From contig CACXGJ010000246.1 in assembly GCA_902767125.1 (NCBI GenBank), forward strand, positions 1-6,509: DNA of 6,509 bases, read 5' to 3'. The notes beneath the pieces are model-generated. The model made no database searches, was not told the origin of the DNA, and saw nothing but the letters and a program-made list of their open reading frames with translations. Made by a program: the position numbers and the translations under genes. The DNA comes from an uncultured Ruminococcus sp. Its GTDB lineage: Bacteria > Bacillota > Clostridia > Oscillospirales > Acutalibacteraceae. Below are positions 1-5,636 of this stretch, one piece after another; within the stretch, counting starts at the first letter, position 1, and the number at the start of each line of letters is the position of its first letter.

Positions 1-720
1 AGCTTTTTCAGCCTCATCCTTAAGACGCTGCATAGCTGTCTTGTCACCCGAAAGATCTATGCCTGTATCATTTCTGAAGCTCTGAACGAGCCAGTCAATT
101 ATCTTCTGGTCGAAGTCATCGCCGCCGAGATGGTTGTTACCTGCTGTTGCAAGAACCTCCTGAACACCGTCACCCATTTCGATTATAGATACATCGAATG
201 TACCGCCGCCGAGGTCATAGACCATGACTTTCTGATCATTTTCTTTATCAACACCGTATGAAAGTGCGGCAGCCGTAGGCTCATTTATGATTCTCTTTAC
301 ATCAAGACCTGCAATCTTGCCTGCATCCTTTGTAGCCTGACGTTGAGCATCGGTGAAGTAAGCAGGAACTGTTATAACAGCTTGAGTTACAGTTTCACCG
401 AGATATGCCTCTGCATCCTTTTTGAGCTTGCCGAGGATCATGGCTGAAATTTCCTGTGGTGTATAATCCTTGCCGTTGATATTTACTTTATATGAAGAAC
501 CCATTTTTCTTTTGATCGAAGCGATCGTATGATCAGGGTTTGAAACAGCCTGACGTTTTGCGACCTGACCTACAAGTCTTTCACCGTTCTTTGCAAATGC
601 GACAACAGAAGGAGTTGTTCTTGAACCCTCCGCATTTGCGATAACAACAGGCTCACCGCCTTCAATAACTGCCACACAGGAGTTAGTTGTACCCAAGTCA
701 ATACCAATAGTCTTTGCCAT
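1..720 (-). CDS. dnaK: DnaK (Hsp70) molecular chaperone, N-terminal 240 residues, cut by the window edge
   Basis: This is the ATP-dependent cytosolic chaperone that works with DnaJ and GrpE to fold and rescue proteins. The visible part is most of the nucleotide-binding domain. It begins MAKTIGIDLGTTNSC (phosphate-1 loop, residues 6-15). VPAYF is at about 118-122, the connect-1 stretch INEPTAAALSYG at 145-156, and the phosphate-2 loop DLGGGTFDVS at 169-178. It ends in the AGNNHLGGDDFD region, which is typical of the family. The short lobe following IKRKMGS fits the Gram-positive DnaK type. The ATG at 720 is preceded 8 nt away by a strong GGAGGT site (729-734), so the start is secure. It is the third gene of the hrcA-grpE-dnaK operon, and dnaJ would be expected beyond the window. 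The reading frame is intact to position 1. The peptide-binding domain lies outside the window. Identification is near certain. Confidence 0.98.
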   Translation of the reverse strand, partial: MAKTIGIDLGTTNSCVAVIEGGEPVVIANAEGSRTTPSVVAFAKNGERLVGQVAKRQAVSNPDHTIASIKRKMGSSYKVNINGKDYTPQEISAMILGKLKKDAEAYLGETVTQAVITVPAYFTDAQRQATKDAGKIAGLDVKRIINEPTAAALSYGVDKENDQKVMVYDLGGGTFDVSIIEMGDGVQEVLATAGNNHLGGDDFDQKIIDWLVQSFRNDTGIDLSGDKTAMQRLKDEAEKA

Positions 721-728
721 AATAAATT

Positions 729-734
729 ACCTCC
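729..734 (-). promoter_or_regulatory. dnaK ribosome binding site
   Basis: On the minus strand this reads GGAGGT, a full Shine-Dalgarno core, 8 nt before the dnaK ATG. It lies outside the long inverted repeat that fills the rest of the grpE-dnaK gap, so that hairpin need not occlude it. Confidence 0.85.
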
Positions 735-743
735 GATTTTAAC

Positions 744-892
744 AGAGTGGAGTGTTGGGAGCAGAGAGTGGAGTTGTTTGTTTTTTCCGCTCTTTCTCAA
801 TATCCACTGTTTTTTATTTTTTTATATTTGTGTTTCGGGAAAAGAAGTTGAGTTCCAAACGGCTCCACTCTCAACTCTCCACTCTCCACACT
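744..892. repeat. Long imperfect inverted repeat between grpE and dnaK
   Basis: Arms 744-780 and 856-892 pair over 37 positions. By hand alignment I count 29 Watson-Crick pairs, 3 G-T pairs and 5 mismatches, with a 75-nt A/T-rich loop. The arms are built from GAGTGGAG-like units (745-752 and 766-773 on the plus strand, and several on the minus strand of the right arm). The right arm reaches two bases into the grpE stop codon. In the operon mRNA it would form a long hairpin ending about 10 nt before the dnaK Shine-Dalgarno. No U-run follows it in the transcript direction, so it is not an intrinsic terminator. It could be a small non-autonomous palindromic element (MITE- or REP-like) or an mRNA processing or stability structure. 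No coding capacity is seen in it. Confidence 0.75.
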
Positions 893-1403
893 AATTAGTT
901 ATTTGTACCATAGCGTGACGGATTATCCTGTCACCTATCTTATAGCCCTTCTGATAGACGAGTGCTATGCAGTCCTCTTGAAGCTCACTGTCATCAATAC
1001 GGGCAATCGCATTGTGAAGTTTGGGATCAAATTTATCCCCTCTCTTGCCGAATGATTCAACATTGAGTTTATCAAAAGCAACCTGAAATTGTTTCGCTAT
1101 CATATCCAGACCTTTTTTAAATTCCTCCGAAACATCCGCACTTGAAGCCATTGCAAGTGCAAAGTTGTCTGCAACGGGCAAAAGAGCTTCTACCGTTGCT
1201 GCAACAGCATTCTCATATGTTGCAAGCTTTTCTTTTTCGGTACGCTTGCGGTAGTTGTCATACTCGGCCGCAAGTCTTAAAAACTGATCCTTCTGACTGT
1301 CAAGCTCCTTTTTGAGCTTATCACATTCTGCTTCGGCTTCAGTCATTTCTTCGACAGATTCATCTTCTTCAAGCTCTGTCTTTTCTTTATCGTTCTGATC
1401 CAA
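891..1403 (-). CDS. grpE: GrpE nucleotide exchange factor for DnaK
   Basis: A 170-residue cytosolic protein that forms a dimer and releases ADP from DnaK. The acidic, disordered N-terminus (about residues 2-26) is followed by a long coiled-coil helix. That helix carries the signature FLRLAAEYDNYRKRTEKEK (41-59; compare family RLxAEFDNYRKR). The C-terminal beta domain has FDPKLHNA (125-132) and the closing motif QKGYKIGDRIIRHAMV (151-166). The family usually has RPAMV here, so His163 is a mild variant. Length is normal for a Firmicute GrpE. The start is TTG at 1403, chosen because an AGGAG site (1413-1417) sits 9 nt upstream and no in-frame ATG precedes it. It follows hrcA by 27 nt, consistent with one transcript, and its stop TAG (891-893) touches the long inverted repeat before dnaK. 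Function is confident; the exact start is less so. Confidence 0.95.
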   Translation of the reverse strand: MDQNDKEKTELEEDESVEEMTEAEAECDKLKKELDSQKDQFLRLAAEYDNYRKRTEKEKLATYENAVAATVEALLPVADNFALAMASSADVSEEFKKGLDMIAKQFQVAFDKLNVESFGKRGDKFDPKLHNAIARIDDSELQEDCIALVYQKGYKIGDRIIRHAMVQITN

Positions 1404-1412
1404 TACATTTCT

Positions 1413-1417
1413 CTCCT
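1413..1417 (-). promoter_or_regulatory. grpE ribosome binding site, decides a TTG start
   Basis: The minus strand reads AAAGGAGAG around this AGGAG core. It is 9 nt from the in-frame TTG (1401-1403). An ATG (1406-1408) lies closer, only 4-5 nt away, but is out of frame with grpE and would give only a 21-residue peptide. The spacing favours TTG. Confidence 0.7.
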
Positions 1418-1430
1418 TTCACCGAACCGA

Positions 1431-2459
1431 TCATGATCCCAGCATTTCGCCGAGTAATATCCCGACCGTTTCAGCAACATATTCAAGTGTCGAGATGATC
1501 TTCGGATAATCCATCCTGACCGGTCCGATAAGTGCCAACGCTCCCGAACATTCATCAGAAGCCCTGTAATGAGTAACGATAAAACTCAAATTCGCAAAAG
1601 CCGGATTTCTCATCTCACTGCCGATAAGGACATCGGGTTTGCTGCTTTCATTCAAAAGCATTTTTGAAAGTTCAGCGGAGTGTCCGAGCATTTCCATGAC
1701 CTTTTTGCCGTCTGCCGAAGCAAGTTCGGGCATCGTAAAAAGATTTGACTGTCCTTTTATGAAAACGCCTGTTGATGCAGCATCCCTTGCCGCATCATGC
1801 ACTGCAAGGAGCATATTTGAAACTATCATCGACATCTCCCCCAGCGAGACCGCTGTTGTCTGCATAAATGCGGGTGTCACTGCCGTAACGGGCATATTTT
1901 CGAGCCTTTCATTCATTATTTTATCGAATGTTTCGATCAGTTGAGGTGTTATCAGAAAATCACATCTGAACAGCTTTGTTTTTACCGAGCCTGTTGAGGT
2001 TATAATCAGGACAAGTGCCGTATAATTTCCCGTCTGCACAAACCTGACACGTCTTATAACGGCACTGTCACCTGTGGGTGATGCTGAAACGGCGGCACAG
2101 CCTGTTATATTTGAGAGCAGGTCTGCCGATGTTTCAAGGAGATTTTCGGGAGTATTCGCACTCGCATAGAGAGTGTCGCTTATAAAGCTCTTTTCCCTCT
2201 GCTCAAGCTCAACAGGTCTCATAAGTCTGTCTATATAGACTCTGTACCCAAGTTCGGTAGGAACTCTGCCCGAAGAAGTATGCGGCTGTTCGATCAGTCC
2301 AAGGGAAGCTATTTCTGCCATATCATTTCTGACAGTCGCCGATGATACGGAAAAGTCGAGCATCTCACAAACCGCCTTTGAGCCTACAGGTTCACCGCTT
2401 TTAATATACGCCTCAACGACCGCTTCAAGAACTTTCATTTTTCTTGCTGTCGGTTCCAT
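1431..2459 (-). CDS. hrcA: HrcA heat-inducible transcription repressor
   Basis: A 342-residue DNA-binding repressor that recognises the CIRCE operator; in the family its activity depends on GroEL. The N-terminal winged-helix domain contains GEPVGSKAV (22-30) and the recognition region SVSSATVRNDMAEIASLGLI (37-56). This is followed by the diagnostic EQPHTSSGRVPTELGYRVYID (57-77). The rest matches the GAF-like/dimerisation part by position and length, ending VAETVGILLGEML. Length is typical of the family. The ATG at 2459 is preceded by AGGTGA (2465-2470) with 5 nt spacing. It is the first gene of the operon, 27 nt before grpE. A perfect CIRCE lies just upstream of its own Shine-Dalgarno, so autorepression of hrcA-grpE-dnaK is the natural inference. 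Confidence 0.97.
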   Translation of the reverse strand: MEPTARKMKVLEAVVEAYIKSGEPVGSKAVCEMLDFSVSSATVRNDMAEIASLGLIEQPHTSSGRVPTELGYRVYIDRLMRPVELEQREKSFISDTLYASANTPENLLETSADLLSNITGCAAVSASPTGDSAVIRRVRFVQTGNYTALVLIITSTGSVKTKLFRCDFLITPQLIETFDKIMNERLENMPVTAVTPAFMQTTAVSLGEMSMIVSNMLLAVHDAARDAASTGVFIKGQSNLFTMPELASADGKKVMEMLGHSAELSKMLLNESSKPDVLIGSEMRNPAFANLSFIVTHYRASDECSGALALIGPVRMDYPKIISTLEYVAETVGILLGEMLGS

Positions 2460-2464
2460 TCAAG

Positions 2465-2470
2465 TCACCT
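2465..2470 (-). promoter_or_regulatory. hrcA ribosome binding site
   Basis: AGGTGA on the minus strand, within GAGAGGTGA, sits 5 nt before the hrcA ATG. The CIRCE element ends only 5 nt further upstream, so a CIRCE hairpin in the mRNA would lie next to the ribosome landing site. Confidence 0.75.
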
Positions 2471-2475
2471 CTCCA

Positions 2476-2502
2476 TTAGCACTCTCGACATCAGAGTGCT
2501 AA
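2476..2502. promoter_or_regulatory. CIRCE operator (HrcA binding site)
   Basis: TTAGCACTC (2476-2484), a 9-nt spacer, and GAGTGCTAA (2494-2502) match the CIRCE consensus without mismatch. It lies immediately downstream of the predicted start point and upstream of the hrcA Shine-Dalgarno, the standard position for HrcA repression of class I heat-shock operons. Confidence 0.98.
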
Positions 2503-2511
2503 TCTATTTAT

Positions 2512-2540
2512 AGAGTACCATTATATCGCCGAAATGTCAA
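2512..2540 (-). promoter_or_regulatory. Sigma-A-type promoter of the hrcA-grpE-dnaK operon
   Basis: On the minus strand a perfect -35 TTGACA (2535-2540) is followed after 17 bp by an extended -10, TGG-TACTCT (-10 at 2512-2517). Transcription would start near 2505, directly at the edge of CIRCE. A perfect TATAAT also exists at 2520-2525 but is only 9 bp from the -35 and has no suitable -35 at the normal distance. The -10 choice is therefore an inference. The run at 2543-2558 (T7 then A8 on the plus strand) directly upstream of the -35 could act as an UP element. Confidence 0.7.
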
Positions 2541-2659
2541 GTATTTTTTTAAAAAAAAGTGACTCTATAATATATATTTTCCAAAAAATAATCGGAATTA
2601 TTCTACCCATTATAATCATCAGATATGATAATATTTACTCGTGCATATAATATATTCAT

Positions 2660-2713
2660 AAAAAACGACCGTCAGTTATCAGATACCCCCCTGTAACCGA
2701 ACGGTCGTTTTTT
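2660..2713. terminator. Two-sided hairpin, probable bidirectional or back-up intrinsic terminator
   Basis: Arms 2660-2672 and 2701-2713 are perfect 13-bp complements (AAAAAACGACCGT on the left). Either strand therefore gives a GC-containing stem followed by U6. The 28-nt interior folds further. On the minus strand it makes CGGUUA/UAACUG (6 bp with one G-U), then CAG/CUG, closed by a loop GGGGGUAU with single bulges. On the plus strand the G-U becomes an A-C mismatch, so the minus-strand RNA folds better. In that direction it lies downstream of the MATE terminator and upstream of the hrcA promoter, so it would stop read-through. It might instead be a small structured RNA or a dispersed palindrome. 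Confidence 0.6.
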
Positions 2714-2766
2714 CATACGTATATAAGTTCATTACAGACTATTTCCTCTGCCCTTGATACTATTTC

Positions 2767-2801
2767 AAAAAAAGATGACCAATGAAATTTCACTGATCAT
2801 C
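2767..2801 (-). terminator. Rho-independent terminator of the MATE gene
   Basis: On the minus strand a near-perfect palindrome (2774-2801) begins GATGATCAGTGAAA and ends TTGGTCATC, pairing throughout with two G-U pairs. It is followed by seven U residues (2767-2773). It starts 7 nt after the MATE stop codon, the expected layout. Confidence 0.88.
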
Positions 2802-2808
2802 CGTCGAT

Positions 2809-4137
2809 TCAATCACTTATTCTTTTAGCCTTCCATTTTCCTTTTTTCCAGCGTATCAGCATGAATATCCCCCTGAAGCACTCATCCGCCGATATGCCTA
2901 TCCATAAACCGTATATTCCCATTCCGAGTGAAACGGCAAATATATATGATCCCAAAACGCTTATCAGCCACATTGAAAATACCGCACACACTGTCGGAAA
3001 ATATACATCTCCTGCACCCTTAAGGCACGCTATCACGACCAAATTGGTTGTCCTGCCAAATTCCAGCAAAATATTCAGTACAATGATATTTGAACCCAAT
3101 GTGATTATATCGGCATTATCCGTAAAAATTCCCATAAGCTGTCCTCTGAAAATGATGCCGAAAATACATATTGTCATTGTAAGCGAAAGTGCATATAAAT
3201 ATGATCTCCAGCCCTGTTTGTATGCCTCGTCAAATTTTTTTGCACCGACAAGATGTCCTGTCATTATCTGTGAAGCCTGACCTATTGAAAGCGAGAATAT
3301 GTAAAAAAACATCGTTATATTCTGAACATATGTCTTTGCTATAAGCTCCGTTTCCAAAAGGTATTTCAGTACAATAGATGTGATCACAAGCTGTGAGAGA
3401 TTATACAAAAAGGTTTCAAGTGCAGACGGCACTCCTATCTTTATTATATTCTTGATGTCATTTTTCGGAAAGGGCATGAGCATTTTGAAAATTGATATTT
3501 TTTCGATCTCGTTAAAAAGAAATAACCCTACCACAACAGTACCCAATATCCTGCTTATGACAGTTGCAACTGCTGCTCCGAAAACACCGAGTCTCGGCAT
3601 CCCGAACAGTCCCTGAACGAATATTATATCAAGAATCAGATTGATAATATTCATCCCCACTGTCACATACATTGAGACCTTTGTCAGACCATGATTTCTT
3701 ATTATGACCGACATTGAACTCAAAACAGCCTGCATGAATATAAATCCGCCGACTATATCAAGATACTGTGAGGCAAGAGTCATCAGCTCTCCCTTTGCTC
3801 CTATCAGTCCCAATATATCATCACCGAAAAATACAAATATAAGACTTACTATGATTCCGAAAATCAGATTCAAAGCTATCGCAACTGCTGAAATTCTTGA
3901 AGCGGCAGTTCTCTTATCCGCTCCGAGGTACTGTGATATCAATATCCCGCTTGCACCACAGATCACGGTAAATACCACCGTTATTATCGAAACAGCCTGA
4001 TTTGCGGTATTTACGGCTGATGCCGCCAGATCGTCAAACTGACTCAATATGAACACATCTATAAATCCGAGCAGCATGAATAAAGCCGTTTCTATGAAAA
4101 TAGGCATGGCAAGACCGAATAATTTTAATTCCTTCAT
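2809..4137 (-). CDS. MATE-family multidrug efflux transporter
   Basis: A 442-residue polytopic membrane protein of the MATE (multidrug and toxic compound extrusion) family. Members export cationic drugs or metabolites in exchange for Na+ or H+; the substrate here cannot be read from sequence. About 12 hydrophobic segments are visible. Supporting stretches are LFGLAMPIFIETALFMLLGF near the start, GILISQYLGADKR around residues 64-76, and the second-half repeat GQASQIMTGHLVGAKKFDEA. The C-terminal region has CLKGAGDVYFP, MWLISVLGSY, GLWIGISADE and a final basic tail IRWKKGKWK. Length is normal. I chose the ATG at 4137 and not the upstream ATG at 4215. AAAGGA lies 8 nt before 4137, the family N-terminus begins there, and the predicted promoter lies between the two starts. 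It is a single-gene unit with its own terminator, divergent from rarA. Confidence 0.9.
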   Translation of the reverse strand: MKELKLFGLAMPIFIETALFMLLGFIDVFILSQFDDLAASAVNTANQAVSIITVVFTVICGASGILISQYLGADKRTAASRISAVAIALNLIFGIIVSLIFVFFGDDILGLIGAKGELMTLASQYLDIVGGFIFMQAVLSSMSVIIRNHGLTKVSMYVTVGMNIINLILDIIFVQGLFGMPRLGVFGAAVATVISRILGTVVVGLFLFNEIEKISIFKMLMPFPKNDIKNIIKIGVPSALETFLYNLSQLVITSIVLKYLLETELIAKTYVQNITMFFYIFSLSIGQASQIMTGHLVGAKKFDEAYKQGWRSYLYALSLTMTICIFGIIFRGQLMGIFTDNADIITLGSNIIVLNILLEFGRTTNLVVIACLKGAGDVYFPTVCAVFSMWLISVLGSYIFAVSLGMGIYGLWIGISADECFRGIFMLIRWKKGKWKAKRISD

Positions 4138-4174
4138 AGCATCATTCCTTTGCTTCAAAAATTCCCCAAAAACA

Positions 4175-4203
4175 ATTATAAATATTTTTTTCCTGTAATA
4201 CAA
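4175..4203 (-). promoter_or_regulatory. Promoter of the MATE gene
   Basis: On the minus strand TTGTAT (4198-4203) and a perfect TATAAT (4175-4180) are separated by 17 bp. Transcription would start near 4168, giving a leader of about 30 nt that includes the AAAGGA ribosome site of the 4137 start. The -35 is only a half match, but the -10 and spacing are ideal. Confidence 0.6.
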
Positions 4204-4214
4204 GCGTTTTTTCA

Positions 4215-4243
4215 TTGATTTTTCAATATATTTTTGCTATTAT
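4215..4243 (+). promoter_or_regulatory. Promoter of the rarA-like gene
   Basis: TTGATT (4215-4220), a 17-bp spacer and an extended -10 TGC-TATTAT (-10 at 4238-4243) predict a start near 4250, about 30 nt before the ATG at 4281. It lies back-to-back with the promoter of the divergent MATE gene. The two -35 elements are separated by only 11 bp, so the polymerase sites may interfere with each other. Confidence 0.6.
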
Positions 4244-4280
4244 AAAAACAAATTTTTTCACGGAAAGGTGTTATTTATAT

Positions 4281-5558
4281 ATGACTTCTCCCCTTGCTGA
4301 CAGATCAAGACCACGCTCCCTTGATGACATTTCGGGACAGCACCATTTGCTTGACAAAAACAAGCCCTTGAGAAATATAATCGTATCGGGCAATATTCCG
4401 AATATGGTATTCTACGGTCCGTCAGGCGTCGGAAAAACCACTCTTGCATCAATAATAGCCGATAAAACAAATAAAACCCTCCGCAAGCTCAACGGTACAA
4501 ACGCTTCCACTGCCGATATAAAGAACATTGTCGGAGAACTGTCGGGCTTCGGCGGCATTAATGGTATCCTGCTCTATCTTGATGAGATACAGTATTTCAA
4601 CAAAAAACAACAGCAAACCTTACTCGAATACATCGAAAACGGCAGTATAACTCTTATAGCCTCTACAACAGAAAATCCCTACTTTTACATACACGGAGCA
4701 ATTTTGAGCCGTTCAACAGTGTTTGAATTTAAGCCCGTTGAAAAGGATGATGTTAAAAAAGCTGTAATAAGAGCCGTTGATTTTCTACGAAAAGAGACCT
4801 CCGCCGAAATAATCATTCCCGAAAATGCCGTTGAACACATAGCAGGTGCCTGCGGGGGCGATGTCCGAAAAGCCGTCAATGCAGTTGAATTAGCTGTCAT
4901 TTCAACTCCCCTTATCAGAAATAAAAAAGAAATTTCCCTTGAGACCGTACAGGCACTCACTCAAAAAAGTGCTTTGAGATATGACCGTGAGGGAGATGAA
5001 CACTATGACCTGCTTTCAGCCTTTCAGAAATCCATGAGAGGTTCAGATCCGGATGCAGCCATACACTATTTAGCACGGATACTTGCCGCAAATGATCTGC
5101 CGTCAGCCTGCCGAAGATTATTGGTTTGTGCAAACGAGGATGTAGGTCTTGCCAATCCAAATATAATCCCAATTGTAAAAGCCGCTGTCGATACAGCATT
5201 AGCCGTGGGACTCCCCGAAGCACGTATCCCACTTGCAAATGCCGTGATATTGGTCGCACAATCCCCAAAGTCAAATTCCGCCTACATGGCAATAAACAAA
5301 GCCATGACAGATATTGAAAACGGCAAAGGTATCGGCTTTCCACGACATCTCCAAAACAAGCATTTTGATGGTGATGATGTAAAGAACAAAGGACAGTTCT
5401 ATCTCTATCCCCATGATCACAATAATCATTGGATATCTCAACAATATCTGCCTGATGATCTTGTCGGTACAGTATACTACGAGCCTGCTCTCAATAAAAA
5501 CGAACAGGCTTATAAAGCGTATTGGGACAAGATAAAATCAAATAAAAATTCGCAATAA
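4281..5558 (+). CDS. rarA: RarA/MgsA-type AAA+ ATPase (replication-associated recombination protein A)
   Basis: A 425-residue cytosolic ATPase related to clamp loaders, RuvB and eukaryotic WRNIP1; the family acts at stalled replication forks. It starts with PLADRSRPRSLDDISGQ (4-20), the family's N-terminal signature. Walker A is GPSGVGKT (46-53) and Walker B is LLYLDEIQYFN (97-107, D101-E102). Sensor 1 lies in STTENP (128-133), the arginine finger in ILSR (141-144), and sensor 2 in GDVRKA (193-198). The C-terminal half has DREGDEHYDLLSAFQKSMRG, ARILAANDLPSACRRLLVCANEDVGLANP and the closing YPHDHNNHW-QQYLPDDLVG block, matching the MgsA tetramerisation region. All catalytic residues appear present. 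The ATG at 4281 is chosen because of AAAGGTG (4264-4270), which is 10 nt upstream; a TTG at 4215 in the same frame lies within the promoter. It is monocistronic and divergent from the MATE gene. No hairpin terminator is visible after the stop. Confidence 0.93.
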   Translation: MTSPLADRSRPRSLDDISGQHHLLDKNKPLRNIIVSGNIPNMVFYGPSGVGKTTLASIIADKTNKTLRKLNGTNASTADIKNIVGELSGFGGINGILLYLDEIQYFNKKQQQTLLEYIENGSITLIASTTENPYFYIHGAILSRSTVFEFKPVEKDDVKKAVIRAVDFLRKETSAEIIIPENAVEHIAGACGGDVRKAVNAVELAVISTPLIRNKKEISLETVQALTQKSALRYDREGDEHYDLLSAFQKSMRGSDPDAAIHYLARILAANDLPSACRRLLVCANEDVGLANPNIIPIVKAAVDTALAVGLPEARIPLANAVILVAQSPKSNSAYMAINKAMTDIENGKGIGFPRHLQNKHFDGDDVKNKGQFYLYPHDHNNHWISQQYLPDDLVGTVYYEPALNKNEQAYKAYWDKIKSNKNSQ

Positions 5559-5574
5559 TAATTCTTTATGTGAA

Positions 5575-5603
5575 TTGTATTTTGTGTAGAATAATGGTAT
5601 AAT
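5575..5603 (+). promoter_or_regulatory. Promoter of the substrate-binding protein gene
   Basis: TTGTAT (5575-5580) and an extended TGG-TATAAT (-10 at 5598-5603) are 17 bp apart, predicting a start near 5610. The hexamers and spacing equal those of the MATE promoter. It begins only 17 nt after the rarA-like stop, so the downstream gene has its own promoter even though no terminator is seen between them. Confidence 0.75.
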
Positions 5604-5623
5604 TAAATCTATCTTGATTTTAT

Positions 5624-5628
5624 GGAGG
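5624..5628 (+). promoter_or_regulatory. Ribosome binding site of the substrate-binding protein gene
   Basis: GGAGG, 8 nt before the ATG at 5637. It fixes the start of a protein whose first folded domain lacks its usual N-terminal half. Confidence 0.85.
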
Positions 5629-5636
5629 CTTAAAAA

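Larger units (their letters stand above)
2503..2808. other. Intergenic region between the heat-shock operon and the MATE gene
   Basis: This stretch holds no convincing gene. From left to right it contains the hrcA promoter with its A/T tract (to about 2558) and about 100 nt of very AT-rich DNA (2559-2659). Next come a hairpin with A6/T6 flanks (2660-2713), 53 nt without recognisable signals, and the terminator of the MATE gene (2767-2801). In the AT-rich part are a 6-bp inverted repeat AATAAT-cgga-ATTATT (2587-2602) and several chance TATAAT boxes, none with a credible -35. Confidence 0.7.

Noticed and set aside
570..800. 76-codon minus-strand frame overlapping the dnaK start and the inverted repeat
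   Set aside because: It lies in another frame of the secure dnaK coding region and its C-terminal part is the low-complexity inverted repeat; no ribosome site and no family resemblance.
1639..1944. 101-codon plus-strand frame opposite hrcA
   Set aside because: Antisense shadow of hrcA, with no supporting signals.
2520..2525. Perfect TATAAT as the hrcA -10 element
   Set aside because: Only 9 bp from TTGACA and no other -35 at the right distance; the TG-extended TACTCT at 17 bp fits better, though it is a weaker hexamer.
2559..2659. Several TATAAT boxes and short inverted repeats that could suggest a small RNA promoter
   Set aside because: The stretch is extremely AT-rich, so such boxes are expected by chance, and none has a -35 at 16-18 bp.
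2861..4000. Plus-strand frames of 78-139 codons opposite the MATE gene
   Set aside because: They are antisense shadows of a well-supported membrane protein gene, with no ribosome sites or recognisable domains.
4138..4215. 26-residue N-terminal extension of the MATE protein from an ATG at 4215
   Set aside because: No Shine-Dalgarno precedes it, the predicted promoter lies downstream of it, and the family N-terminus starts at 4137 with AAAGGA upstream.
4215..4280. 22-residue N-terminal extension of the RarA-like protein from a TTG at 4215
   Set aside because: The TTG is part of the predicted -35 box, no ribosome site precedes it, and the conserved PLADR motif begins just after the ATG at 4281.
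4685..5343. Minus-strand frames of 91 and 128 codons and a 63-codon plus frame within rarA
   Set aside because: All overlap the intact rarA coding region in other frames and look like biased-composition translation.
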